DNA of 64,000 nucleotides from Poecilobothrus nobilitatus (lineage: Eukaryota > Arthropoda > Insecta > Diptera > Dolichopodidae): the NCBI GenBank assembly GCA_947095535.1, contig OX352774.1, forward strand, positions 67,022,416 to 67,086,415. The letters run 5' to 3'. The notes beneath the pieces are model-generated. The model was not told where the DNA came from. It saw only the letters and a program-made list of their open reading frames with translations, and did not search any database. Below, piece after piece: positions 1 to 12,649 of this stretch; position 1 is the first letter of the stretch, and each line of letters opens with the position of its first letter. Both the position numbers and the translations under genes were made by a program.

Positions 1-361
1 AAATTAATTTGAAAAGAAATATTTGTTAAAATTATATTGGTCTTACACTAATGAGGCCATTTCTTTGAACCTTTTTTTTTTTTAAATTTTTTTTATTCAG
101 ATTTAGTTGGATCATGGATGGCTTTAATTTGTACCGGCTGTATTTTTTCTTAATTTATAATTTAGTAAAAAGCAAATAATAATACCATTTATTAAAATAT
201 TGATATGAAAAAATGGAAAATGATGGAAATTTTTAATAAATGGTTTTTTGAAATTTTTAATAAATAAATAAATTTTCTTTTCTTGCTGATTAGTTTTTAT
301 TTATAATAACAATTAAAAATTTTTAATAATTTTTCTTTTTTTTTTAGTGCATTTCTAGTGA

Positions 362-527
362 TATATAAATGAGAATACGAAATTACACAACCTTAACTTT
401 TCAGGCTGGGCTGTAAATGTCGTAAGGGAAAATAACTCTTACGACGTGTGTGGGATTCAAACCCACACTCCCTCGGTGTTTACAGCATATTTTATACGCT
501 TTTACCCACTAGGCCACCAAGGTTCCA
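362..527 (-). mobile_element. SINE-A copy 1 (tRNA-derived SINE, minus strand)
   Basis: Read on the minus strand, it starts with an A-box-like GGTGGCCTAGTGGGTAAAAG and continues to a B-box-like GGGTTTGAATCC. A GTCGTAAGAG...CTTACGAC hairpin follows, then a unique body (CATTTACAGCCCAGCC...). The same order occurs at 23091 and 26661. The pol III promoter boxes and the shared non-tRNA body define a SINE, not a tRNA gene. The end near 362 is approximate. Confidence 0.8.
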
Positions 528-3500
528 TTTTTAATAATTGTGCAATTGATCAGAACTAAAAGAACTCCTTCTTTTAAAATAACATTATTATATTGAATTG
601 AATTTTGTTTAACTTTAGATTGTCGACGATCATTTTCATTATACAAAATTTATAACTCTTATATTTTTTCAATAATTTTCACATTTTAATCGAATTGTAA
701 TATTTTTACCTATAAAAAATAGCTGAAATCTTTTTTACCAATCTTCTTAACTCATTGGGTCAAATGCATAAAACTGAGCTAGAAGTTTTTGAGCTTTTTC
801 AAACTTTTTCAAATAAAACCTACATGTTTAAGCGGTTTTAAGAGATTTGCATTGGGTCCAATGAGTTCAAAGTCAGTTTTATGCCATTCGACTTGTTATT
901 ATCAAACCAGACTTTAAAGTAATTGTTATTTTTATATACTTTTTATTTTTAACAATGTTATTAGATTGGTAAGCCTGTTTTTTAGCAATGTGACGTGATC
1001 ATTTTTAATTTTTTTTTTATTGTTAATAAAAAGTCTGTCATTTTATAATTCATAATAAACTAGAACTTTTAATTAATTTATGAATGTGAAAATATATTTT
1101 ATTCTTAAAAAAAAAAAAACATTTGCCTTTTTCATTAAATTAGTAACAGAATAGAAGAATCAATCCTTTGCATATTTTTTATCATTACAAACATATTTTT
1201 TCCTAAAATATGTTATAGGATATCATCAATAAAATACCATTTTAAAATAAAAATATAAATTTAAAAAAAAAATAAACATTTTTTTTAAAGTGCTGAATTT
1301 TTAATAATGTTAATTCTTTTTTTCAAGATTTTATTTCTAATATATGATATGATGCAAAAATCACAAACTATTATATAATATATGTGTAAAAGTATAGTGA
1401 AAGTAAATTACTAGTTTAACATTTTAATTTAAATTTTATATTTTTAGATATCCTTAGTATAAGTCAATAAAATCAAAGCTCAATAAAGAAACAGGATATA
1501 ATAATAAAACAAAGGCAATAAAAAAAAAAAAAAACAGAAGCTTTTTATTAACAAAAATTTCTACTATTGAAATATCAGATACTTTTATGTACGAGTATAT
1601 CAGATACTTTTATATATCGATCAAATTATTTTTTGTTTTTCTCTTTTTTTTTTTTATTTTTATTTTGAAATTAAATTGATCTAAATTAATCTTATTACCT
1701 TTATTTTAAAAAATAAAGTAAAAAAAAAAAAAAAAGAAAAAAAATTTAAAAAGCAAAAAATCGAAGCAATTTTCTATTTTTAACAATATTACTTCACACA
1801 ACTACAGATAACTAGGAAATAACTTAAGAATAAGAAGACAGAAAAAAAATTAAAGAAAAAATTTTTTACTACTATTAATCAATAAAGAGTCATTAAATTT
1901 TAAAATCTAGAACCTTTGATTTTTTAAAATTGATATATATGTTTATTATGTAATTATGTTCAACTGTTTATCATAAAAATCTTTAGATATATATAATAAG
2001 TTTGTAAAATGTTGATGAATTGTGATATGTGACACTGTTTGGTTGATAAAATTAAATTCATAAAAATATTGTGAGAATATACTACATATAGCGTAAAACG
2101 TATAATTATTGGCACTCTGTTAAAAAAATGTCAAAATCCACACAATCAATTTAACTACCATCATTATTATTATATGAACTTATCTATTAATAACTAATAA
2201 TTATTAAAAAAAGTTTAAAAATTAATTTTTTTCTAACAAATAACCTTAATAATATAACTTAATGGCATAGCTATGGTTTTATTGAAACATGCTTATTACT
2301 AATAATAAATGGATGTTTGAAAGAGAAATGTTGAAAATAGAAATGAAGCAGCAGAATATTACTAGGAAGCTATCAACAATTACAAGATATTATTGCTGGG
2401 ATGAAGTCATAAGATTTTTTAAAGCTCAAAAGCTAATGCATACAGGAAGGTATATAGAATAGAAATGGAAAATAATTTAGTGTTTTATCTCGTAATGCTT
2501 AAATAGGGATGACCAAAAATGAAATGGATTAACAGTGGAGAAAAAATGAAAAGTCAGTGGAGGTCAGAAGGCAGAGCCATATATTCTATTAGTTTTAGAT
2601 GTATTCTGAACTGGAAGGATATAAAAAGAAGAAATACTAACAAAATTTACATACTTCTACGATATGCTAAATATAAATATTAGTTTTTAGGAATTATTTA
2701 TAAGAAATAATAAAAATTATACATTCTTTTACAGAAAAAATAATATATAAAACTCTATCGAATAGCATACAATAAATAGTTCTAAATGTCTTTATAATGA
2801 GTGATTTTAAGAATTATGTAGGTAGACATGATTCAAAAACTGAATATAAATTAATTTTTAACGTAAGACAATTCCTCTAGAACTAGTAGTAGTATATTAC
2901 ATACAAGAGAAGATGTAAAACGAAATAATAAATCAAAGAAGGCTAATACTTTCCATGTTTCCAAAGTCAAATTAGAGTATTTTTATAAAAACAAAAAATG
3001 AACTGTTGTTATTAAATTTCTATTTTTAAAAATATTAAATTACTAATTATACTGTAAATTGTCTATTTATCAATAGTTGTACTCATTACGCTACTAACTA
3101 TGTAAATGTAATGTCCAATAATCAGAACACGCATGATCGGAACATGTCTATTAGAATAACAAAACAATTTAATGTAAGTATTATAAATGCTATTAAAAAA
3201 AATAGCTTGTGCATACGAAATTATTTTTATATTTATTTCCACTTTTCACATATTCTTTCTTGATCGTAAAAAATTAAAATAAGAAAAAAAAAAAAAAATC
3301 ATAATAAAAAAAATTTCAAAAAAAAAGAAAAAAAAAAAACAAAATCCATCCCTGTATTTTAAAAGATTTTTCTACTACATTCTTTCTACTTTTTTTTATT
3401 TTGTGTGTTTTTGTTAGACACTTGATATTTTTCTTTAAAAATTGATCTACAACTTCTTTTTTTTTAATGCTTCTTTTATTACATAATATACATAGGTACA

Positions 3501-3740
3501 TACATACAAAGTATGTATAAATACATCGCCCAACAAAATCAAACTAAAAAAAAAAAAAAAAAAAAAAAAACAAAAAAATAAAGTCTAGAATGATGATTAT
3601 AATAATGATGATATGATACGCTCGCTCGCTATATATTGTTGCTTATTATACTGATTAAAAAAAATCCACATCCTCATTTGATTTGCACAATTGAACACCC
3701 ATTGAATACGTAATTATGTTTATAACGAAAAATTATTTTT
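528..3740. other. AT-rich gap, no gene seen
   Basis: Apart from foldback copy 1, it holds poly(A) runs (for example 1712-1736, and 25 A at 3546-3570) and simple AT sequence. A slightly less biased block at 2310-2640 shows no usable frame. The 61-codon frame at 3316-3501 is Lys/Phe-rich composition noise. Confidence 0.6.
749..893. repeat. Foldback element family F, copy 1
   Basis: AACTCATTGG (749-758) is answered by CCAATGAGTT (858-867), and AATGCATAAAACTGA (763-777) by a diverged TCAGTTTTATGCCATT. TTTTTCAAATAAAACCTACA lies in the centre. The copy at 10341-10465 has the same plan. Confidence 0.55.
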
Positions 3741-3741
3741 G

Positions 3742-3790
3742 TATAAAAACCTACCGTTTTTTGATTTAGTTATTGAGTAATTCAAACATC
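3742..3790 (+). promoter_or_regulatory. Candidate core promoter of the three-exon secreted-protein gene
   Basis: A TATAAAA box lies at 3742-3748, followed about 30-35 bp downstream by an A/T-rich segment with ATTCAAAC (about 3780), a loose match to an arthropod initiator. This would place a start near 3775 and give a 5' leader of about 425 bases before the ATG at 4200. TATA-like strings are very common in sequence this AT-rich, so position relative to the gene is the main support. The call is inferred. Confidence 0.3.
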
Positions 3791-3842
3791 GTTGACCTGG
3801 TGGATATCTTCTATTTTTTTTTTTATAAGTCTCAAATAATTT

Positions 3843-3873
<31 letters not shown>

Positions 3874-4199
3874 TTTTGAAATATAAAATTTTATCTAGAC
3901 TAGAAGTCTAGCTCCAAGTTAAGAACAATATAAAAAAAAAATATATATATATATAAATAAAAATATTAATAAGTGATTAAAATATTAAAATTAGTGTTTT
4001 TAAAAATTTCGTATATAAAAAACCAAAACAAAAAAAAAAAGGATCAGTGTTAAAAAAAAGGATCAGACAAAAATATTTTAATTTTTTTTAAATTGAATAT
4101 TATTAAATTTTTTATATTTTTTTTTAAACATTTTATCTGAGATATTAAATAATTTTTTTTTATTGACATATACATATATATATATATACATATTACAAA

Positions 4200-6416
4200 A
4201 TGAAATTGTGCAATATAATTTTCATTATTGTTAATCTCATTTTAATCACATCAGCTTTGCCATCAAGTAAGAATAAAAAAATGTTGTTTTTTTTTTTTTA
4301 TTTCAGTTTAAGATTTGTTGTTATTTTAGTGTAAAAAAAAAAAAAAAAATAATAATTTTAATACGTTCAATAACCCATCATTGTATCACCGTTGAACACA
4401 CAATTTTTTATCACCTGAAAAAAAAATGTAATAATTTGTGCAACACCGGTAATACAATGTTGGTTTTACAATGCGTTTTGAAAAATCCTATATTTGTGTG
4501 TTTATTGGGTTGTAAAAAAAGAGAACAAGTTGGGTTAACAGTTAAAATATTGTAGTATTGAATAAAATGAAGTAATAAAAATGTCCGTTTTATTCTTAAA
4601 GCAAAAAATATACAGTGCATTATATTGTAATTGCTTTAAAATACTTAATAAAAAGTAGTGTTTATATTTAATGCCACAAAATCATAATAAATTCATAATT
4701 GCTATTGCCAGATGAAGATAAAAAAAAAAAAAATGATGTTTTCAATCATTTTTCACTTTGAAAATAATTAATAAAGAAATTTATAAAATTGAAATTTTAA
4801 TAAACGATAATGGACTGCCAAAACAATTTCTGTTGCGTAAAATTAAAAAAAAATGAAATCAGTTTTTTTCAGTGCATAATTAAAATTCCTTCTTATTTTA
4901 TTAAAAGTTTTTTCTTTTAAATTAATGACAAATTAATGTCACATTTAAAATTTAATATTTGTATTTTATTTGATTTTTTTTTTAAATCATATCCAATTTT
5001 TAAAATAAATTTTACGGATTTAATTAATTTATCGCATTTAAATTTTTTCAGAAATATTTTATTATAATGGTGCAAGATCAGCCCCATATAAAAATGGTAT
5101 GATGTACATTCAATATACTCAACCAAGATATCGAAATATAGCAACAGGATCAGTAAGAGCTTATTCATCTGGTGATACTTTAGCAACTGGATCTTATGCT
5201 AATCGTAAGAATACTTAATATTATGATTTAAATATTTTAAGTTTTTAATAACATAAGAGAGACTTTGTTGAAACAAAATCTATTTTAAACACTATTATTA
5301 TCAATAATTACAGTTATTATAGTCTTACTAATCCTAATATCAAATAAATATAAGCGCATTAATTTATTCTTTTCTTTTTTAATTTTTTTTTTTTAAATAG
5401 CTGTCGATTGTAATGATGAAAAGCACATTGAAACCTTTGCTGCTCAAGTTCATTTAAATGAAAATGAAAAAGATACAACAACTTCAATAGCTGAAGCTTA
5501 TCCACCACCACCACAAATACCCGAAGTTATTGTACAAGCTCCTGTAATTTCTGATAAAGTTAATTATAATTTTGAAGAATCATTAAAGCCTGCTATTGAA
5601 ATTCAACAAACATCATCAGAAGAACAACAACAACCATCAAGTGAAATTGAAGAAGATGCCGAATTAGAATCAGTACAACCAGTTGAACAACAACAACCAG
5701 AACCACAACCAGAAGTTATAATAAATAGAAAAGATCGTACAGGTAGTTTTGATCATAATCGTCATCAACAAGTTGATGTTGAACAAGTTCAGGAAATTGA
5801 ACAACATTATTTGCCACCAACAACAACAACAGTAGCATATGCAGATAATGAAATTACAATTAGAAATGAAGCAACAACTAGTCTACCACCCACTGTTTTG
5901 TCACCAATTGCTCCAGTTGTTCCGGTTATACCAGTTGTGCCTTTAAAACCTGTTAAACCAAATCGCCCAAAAATATTCTCAGTTGCACCAAAAAAGAAAA
6001 TTCAAGTTCGTTTAGATTATCCATCTGATGATGATGAAGAAGATGATGTACAACAAAATGAAGAAGAAATTTATACGCATTATAATCGTGTTATTCCAAA
6101 ACCAGTTTATTTACCAAATAGAGGGCCACCAGCACCTGCTGTTGTTTCATCACATGAAATAAGTGGTACAAATTATGCTGCTGTTAGTCAAAGTGGTACA
6201 AAAAAGAAATCTGAACAACCGCCATCAAACCCTGGACAATCTTTTTTCCCAGTTTATTTTGGCGGTGATAACGGTGGTAGTGCTATTGCAATTGCCAACA
6301 GTTATAGTACTGGTGATGGTGGTGCAGCAACTAGTCATGCTATTGCCTATGGTAATCCATCTTCAAGTCAATTACGTCATAAAAAACTTCATAGAGCTGT
6401 TCCAGTTAAACATTAA
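4200..6416 (+). CDS. Secreted low-complexity protein, three exons: join(4200..4266, 5052..5204, 5401..6416), 411 aa
   Basis: Exon 1 starts in a CAAAATG context and encodes a hydrophobic signal peptide (residues 1-19, MKLCNII...LITSA). Donor GTAAG follows at 4267. Exon 2 follows a TTTTTTCAG acceptor and ends at donor GTAAG (5205). Exon 3 follows TTTAAATAG and runs open to TAA at 6414-6416. Both introns (785 and 196 bp) are phase 1 and the joined frame has no stop. The mature protein has a Tyr/Gly/Ser module (24-73), a Pro/Gln/Glu/Val-rich low-complexity middle (about 75-345) with an acidic Asp/Glu run and a VP-repeat tract, and a Gly/Ala/Ser-rich C-terminal module (about 355-392) with the motif GGSAIAIANSYSTGDGG. 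There is no transmembrane segment after the signal, so it is probably extracellular. The C-terminal pattern recalls an uncharacterised arthropod domain (DUF4774-like); this is from memory, and I assign no function. Codons are strongly A/T-ending, as expected for the local composition. Exon structure is confident; identity is not. Confidence 0.85.
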
Positions 6417-6417
6417 A

Positions 6418-6623
6418 AATAAAATACTTATATCTTAATTTACTCCACACATTCCTTAATTTGATTTTAGAAAGTTTTTATTATGAATTTAAAAAATTTT
6501 AATTAAAATGTGATCCTTTTTGTTTCACATTCAAGGTATCGCAACATTTTGCGTAAAATATTAAACATATATATAAAAGAAATATATATATATATATAGA
6601 ATATATAAAATAAAAATAAAAAT
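6418..6623 (+). other. 3' UTR with candidate polyadenylation signals
   Basis: AATAAA occurs at 6418-6423, directly after the stop codon, which is very close for a functional signal. A second cluster of AATAAA hexamers lies at about 6608-6622, after a (TA)n stretch at 6568-6600. The second cluster is the more plausible cleavage signal for the secreted-protein gene. Confidence 0.35.
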
Positions 6624-7671
6624 TAGTTAAAAAAATTAGTATGAATTTCTTTTTAATGATTAGATAAACAAAAAATATTTTTTGAAATTTAGATGTGAAC
6701 GAAATTTGAGTGCATAATATTTGCAGTTTACAGTTAAGGCGATTTGAAAGTATTTTTTTGGTTGGTTATAGCCACACAATTCTAAGGAAAGGATTCTCTT
6801 TAATTACTGGTTAATGGACTATTAGGAAGAAAATATTGAGGCAACAAATTTTTAAGAAAAATAAATTTTATATATGTCGATATTTTCTTAGTGATGCGCT
6901 GATGCAGGCAACACTTTGTAATTTTAGCAATCACCATACATCTTATTTCTTACCTATTATTATTAATAGATTCAGAAAACAGATTGAAATTATAAATTAG
7001 AAATATAAAACTAATGTTAGAAATATATTAGGGTGATGGGTGATATAGGGTGGTTAAAATTGAAAGGGTTGATAGAATAAATACCTCTCATTTCTCTTTT
7101 GTTATTGATTTTTTCATCCTTATTCCAATATTATGCAACAATAACTACTTACAACAAAAATTTACTTATTTCTTGCTTATTATTTCTCAATTAAGAAAAA
7201 AAAGAAAAAGTTGTTTTGTTTACTTCAATTTCTTTTAAACAGGGGGTGATACTAAAAATTTAATAAAATAAGATAATAAAATTTTAAATACTTTTTTATA
7301 TATTCAGTTTTTATTCTTCTTTTGCATCTCTTGATGTCTTACATTATAAAAGTCCGTTATATAAATGGTACTCAACATAATCACTGTTTTTACTTTATCT
7401 ATTCCAGTTCCGCATAAGGATTTAGTGTTCATATTTAGCAATTGTCGTAAATTTCTAGAAATACCAGATGCACACCATCCTTCAAGTTTAATTTTTAAAA
7501 GTACATATCTAATGAATCATTACTGACCCAAAATATTCTATATTATTTAATTACTGTTAAGGCTAATATTGTGGACATGGAAAGTTTTATAAAAAATGAT
7601 TATGCGTTTTTGAGAATAATATATATATTATTTAAATACGTTAAATTACCGTTATTACTTTTTTAATTTAT

Positions 7672-8058
7672 TTATTTTAATATTACAAATCTCATAGGAT
7701 ATTATGTAATATAATTAGGGGTAAGGCTACTAAGGTAGTTGAAGCTATTATAGATTAAATACTATTATTAATTTACAAAGTAATATTATTTAATTTCGTT
7801 ATATATTTGGTTCCAAGGTTCATATTATGTATTCAGTTGGAACTAAAAATGCTTACCTGTGCTACTCGCAATTCCCCTTCGTTTTTATTTATTTATTTAT
7901 ATTAATATTACATACATAAATGTAATGCAATATTATTGAACCATCGGCTACTAAGGCCATTATAGGTTTTTATACTATTATTAAATTATATACTAATATT
8001 ATTTATTTTGTTTATATTATATGCTATATATTTACATTACATATTTGGTTGTAAGGGG
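7672..8058. repeat. Direct repeat of about 160 bp, two units
   Basis: Unit 1 (about 7672-7824) and unit 2 (about 7880-8058) share TTAATATTACA, GGCTACTAAGG, TACTATTATTAA, AATATTATTTA and ATATTTGGTT. A related string, TAGGCTACCGAAGCCCCTTC, occurs at 8600. The region is probably a patchwork of old repeats next to the SINE-A fragment at 8066. Confidence 0.5.
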
Positions 8059-8065
8059 GATATGT

Positions 8066-8152
8066 AAAGAAAAAAACACTCACGACCGTTGAAGGGATCG
8101 AATCCACACTCCTTCGGTTAATACGCCGCACGCCTACTCACTAGGCTACCTT
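8066..8152 (-). mobile_element. SINE-A copy 2, 3'-truncated fragment
   Basis: On the minus strand it has the A-box-like GGTAGCCTAGTGAGTAGGC and the B-box-like GGATTCGATCCC, then breaks off within the GTCGT of the hairpin. Only the tRNA-like head is kept, and it is more diverged than the other copies. It abuts the second unit of the direct repeat that ends near 8058. Confidence 0.65.
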
Positions 8153-10340
8153 TTTTTTTTTTTTTTTTTAAACTTTATTTTACTCTTTTTAACATTCTTA
8201 AATTATCTTAGCCTATAAAAGTTTAGAAAAACAGCTTTTTTTTATATATAATTTAATTAACATTTAAACTTATCCTATCGTTTTTATTGTTAATTTTATT
8301 AATTATTTTATTTTTAAAAATCTAAGTAATATTGCAATTTAGCAATTTTTTTTTTTAATATTCAATTTTGGAGAAATTCAGAGTATTAAAACCAAATATC
8401 TATTTTTTTTTTAATATAAAACCTTAACCTAACTTAGTCTAACTTAAAATACTTAACCTAGCTAAAAATAGTTTTGTATATAATACTTAATGCTAATTAA
8501 TTAGTGTTATCTAACCACCAATAGTTTTTGTTTAATGATTTGTCTTTTTCTGGTATAGACATATCATATTTTAAATTTACTCCGTTAATATGGGGTAAAT
8601 AGGCTACCGAAGCCCCTTCCCTTCGTTTTGTTCATAATAAAGTAATTGAAACTTGACATTGCATATTTTTAGGCTTAATTTAGATCTTTTGACTTCAGCA
8701 AAACTTATAATAATTTTTAGGCTTTATTAATGAGAAATAGTCATAAAATGTATATTGAAATAATATGATTCAACATAATTAAATGCTCATATATATATAT
8801 ATATATGTATCTATATATAAATTAATAAAATTAATGGTTTCCAATTGATTGATTTTTTTTTTTTTAAATATCAATCAAAAAGAATATCAGATTATAAAGA
8901 AAATTTCAATTAAATTTTGCATTTTGAAATTGACATTTTGTTGATTTTATTTTTATATTATTATTATTCCATTTTGTTTAAGTTCATTTCAAATGTTTAT
9001 TTATTGTTTTAACATCAACACTAAAAAAGGAACGCCATCAACAGACACCGACGGAACTTCATTTTTTTTATACGTGATTTGTATCGTGTATACCTAATCA
9101 TTTAAAAAATACGTGATGATTTTAATTTTTTTTTTTTATGTTTTTTTATTTAAATTTATGTTTGATTTTAACATAATTTTTAACTTTGTGAGGCTAGCAG
9201 CTTACTCATTAAAATTACATGTTGTTAATAAAATTTATAATGTATAAAAAATAAAATCAAAAAAAAAAAAATTAATTAAATTTCTGTTGAATTGAATTGA
9301 ATCATTCAAGTTTGATTGATTTCAACTAAATTTAAACATGAAGTTAAATATAATATATTAAAATGATAAGGAAACAGCATAAAATATTAATTAAGTTGTC
9401 AATTTTGTTAAATTTTATTTTTAAATATAGGAATTTAATAAGATTTAGATCTATTATATTAAAAACTAGTACTTTTAATAATTAAAAATGATTTTTGTAT
9501 TTAATGAAACTAGAAAAAAAAAAAATAAACTAGCAAAATTTACGTATTCAAAGCAGGAATAAAATTTTACACAAAAAACAAAAATATAGTTGTTAAATAA
9601 AAATTTTAAGATAACAGGTAACAAAAGTGAAAATCTATAGTAAGGATAGACAAACAAAAACCTTTTTTGTTTTTCTTTTCTTCGTAAATATGAAAAATCT
9701 ACATAATGAATAAAAAAATTAAATGGCGCTTTGATCGTTAAGAAGATAATAAATAATTCGAAGATTTAGGAAATAAATTCAGATTTTAATCGGATATTTA
9801 AAGTCATTGATTATATTTGTTATAAAGAATATTAAACGTTTTTTATTTTTAAATAAATATATGAGTAAATAATAAATATTTATATAGTTTATGTAGACAA
9901 TGACTTTTAGGCTGATATAAGAATTCACTTTTATATTTATGACAATTTAAAAGTTATTATGTCATTCATTCTTAAAGGAGATTTTTAACATAATAAATTT
10001 AATACACGTATATATATTTATATATATATAATATATATATATGTGTATATATGTGTCAACAATTTAATTTATATATATATTAGCAAAATAAACATTTGTT
10101 GAAGTATTAAAATGATTTCTTAATTCGAAATTTATTTACGAAGTACGATTTTATGAATGAATTACGATTTTCCCTTTATTTTATTATAATATAAAATTAT
10201 CTGCCATATTAAAAAGATAAAATAATAAGTATAATTATTTTACCAGAAAATTATTGACTTTATTCTTCTTCTTAAACCTCGGTATTTAAATCTGGGTTTA
10301 GGAAATTCATAAATGAGTACAAGAAATGCTTATTATTGGT

Positions 10341-10465
10341 GGAATGCATAAAATTGAGATTGAGCTCAAACCTTATTTTTTCAAATGAAAACTACGCTTG
10401 AACTTATATTTTTGTTTGAAAAATTTAAATTTGAGTTCAAGCACAATTTTATGTATTCAAGTGAT
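10341..10465. repeat. Foldback element family F, copy 2
   Basis: GGAATGCATAAAATTGAGAT at the left is answered by CACAATTTTATGTATTC at the right, and GAGCTCAAAC by GTTTGAA...TTTGAGTTCAAGC. The centre has TTTTTTCAAATGAAAACTAC, nearly matching copy 1. Confidence 0.55.
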
Positions 10466-12065
10466 TTGTCTCTATGTCTGTTTATTTTCCGAAGAAATTT
10501 TTATTAAAGTCGTAAATGAATTAAATATAAGAGAATAACGGTAAATTAAAAATTACATATTTTCAATCCAATTATATATAACGGATAAATTTGAATCCTT
10601 CAAAGCAACAATTATAAATCATAATAATATTTAAGAATCTGAAATAATTAATTGTGCCACATCACATTGCATAATGCCTGAAAACTTGTTGCAGAAATAA
10701 AAGCTAACGATGAAGGAACAAAATGTATATTGGCGACAAGATAAGAGACCAATTAAAATCACCTGGGAAAATATAAGGTAGGAAAGGGATATCATACCAT
10801 AGTTAGCAGAAAATAAACTTATCTAGCAACAGTATCTTAAGAAATTCCAAATATAATTTCATGACGTCTTATAAAGGACGAATGAAAAGACAAGATAGTT
10901 ATTAAATTAAATATTAGACACAATATTTAAAGTGTCTTTATTTAAAATCTTTATACAATATTAAAGTATCTTTATTTTATTTTAGAATAGCAAAAAAAAA
11001 AAACTACAATGTTATTTTAAAATAAATTAAATTGTTGTAAATAAAGTTTTGTTTTTCGTTTAAAAAAAAAAAGAAAAATTCACCAATTAAATTTAATCGG
11101 AAATGAAATATGATGTGACGTAATTTTATGTTTATATACATTTATATGTTTAGAAACAAACATATTACCAGATATTACTGTTACAAAATTAAGTTCTTTG
11201 TTACTTAAATTGCATATATAAAACACGTTATTTTTCTTATAAAATTAAAAGAAAAACAAAAAAGAAAAACAAAAAAAAAAAAACAAAAAATTGTAGGAAA
11301 AAAAATCGATAATTCATTTAACAGCAAAAGTTTTTGAATAAAATGTTTCTGACTTTGTTTGAATTTTTTTCTTTTTTTTTTTTTTACTATTTAATTTTTA
11401 CATAAAAAAGAAAACTTTACTTCATTGTAAAAAAAATAAATAAATTTAAAAGTTTACTTTATTGTAAAAATAGTAAATGAAAAAAATTTTTTTTTGCCTT
11501 TGAAATACAATGTGAACAAAGTGAAAAATAGTTTTACAATTCGAACACAAAACAAAAGGATTTTAATATGTATTTATTTGTATTATACAATTTTAAGTAG
11601 TTACCTTTACCTTATACCTGAAATATAAGAATTTACCGAGTAAAATTAAGCATTCATTTTGTTATTTTTTTTTTTATGGTATTGGGGTGAATTCCGGAAG
11701 TTACTATAACTATTTAAAAAAAAAACTCGTTGAAAAATTATTCGTTGTTACAATAAGTGAACTATAAAAACTTAAAGGGCATCTTAAATATAATTTTTTT
11801 TTTTCATTTAATTAAAGAAAGACTGATCATTTAAAAAACAAAAAAAGGAAAAAAAACTTTACGCTTCTTCAAAAAAAAAACCTTCTTTTGAATCCGGTTA
11901 GTCTCACCTTTTTTAGTTTAGCTATTATTCCATTCTAACGAATTTTTTTCTATTAGAGTTCTTTTATACCAGAACTTCATTATATCTTTCCAGTGCAGAT
12001 TTACTAATATCTTTTTGTTTAGAGTGTGGATATTCTTTAAAAGGAGCTATTATTTTATACCTTTT

Positions 12066-12203
12066 TGTTTACTTTAACTTGACTATTTTTTACTTTAAGT
12101 GAATATTTTTTTATTTTAAATGAAGACATTTTTCGTTTAAGTGAATATTTTTTATTTTAAGTGAAGACATTTTTAATTTAAGTGAAAAATCTTTACTTCA
12201 GTA
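12066..12203. repeat. Minisatellite, unit about 40 bp
   Basis: Units built of TTTAAGTGAATATTTTTTAT and TTTAAGTGAAGACATTTTT follow each other about three times, with drift at both edges. No coding frame is carried. Confidence 0.6.
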
Positions 12204-12581
12204 ACTTATGTTATTTTATCAATATTTAATATACATATTTTTAATTTTCGTAATACATATATTATATTTGGATCTGATTATATTATATCCTGTATATAAT
12301 ATTTGTATGTACATAGTAAAAATGTCTTCAGTTAAAGTAAAATTGATATATTATACAAATAGTATAGTTATATTCTTCTATAAAAAAAAAAACTAATCAT
12401 CTTTTTGTATCTTTTAATGGTTTAATTTCAAACTTATATAATATACAATTTAAGATTTACTAAAAAATGTGTCTTAAAAAATTTGGCACCTTTAAGATCC
12501 CTTTAAGATCATTTAAAAATGGATCCCATTTCTACATTAAAGAGTTTTTTAATAATAGACGGATTCATTGTTTCTTTACAG

Positions 12582-12649
12582 TCCCACTCCCAATTCAATG
12601 TTTCCGCATCCATTTCCTATCCCTACTCTCTAGCCAACTGCGTTAGCAG
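12582..12649 (+). other. Candidate internal exon, 68 bp, unproven
   Basis: A C-rich, A/T-poor block lies between a good acceptor (TTGTTTCTTTACAG) and a good donor (CAG/GTAAGGG). Frame 1 is open (SHSQFNVSASISYPYSLANC...); frames 2 and 3 contain stops. Its composition stands out from the surrounding sequence. It could also be a fragment of an unrecognised repeat, and no partner exon is identified. Confidence 0.25.

Noticed and set aside
4411..5186. Minus-strand frames of 69 and 89 codons overlapping intron 1 and exon 2
   Set aside because: They lie antisense to the supported gene and have AT-driven composition.
6163..6438. 91-codon plus-strand frame inside exon 3
   Set aside because: A different-frame shadow of the secreted-protein gene.
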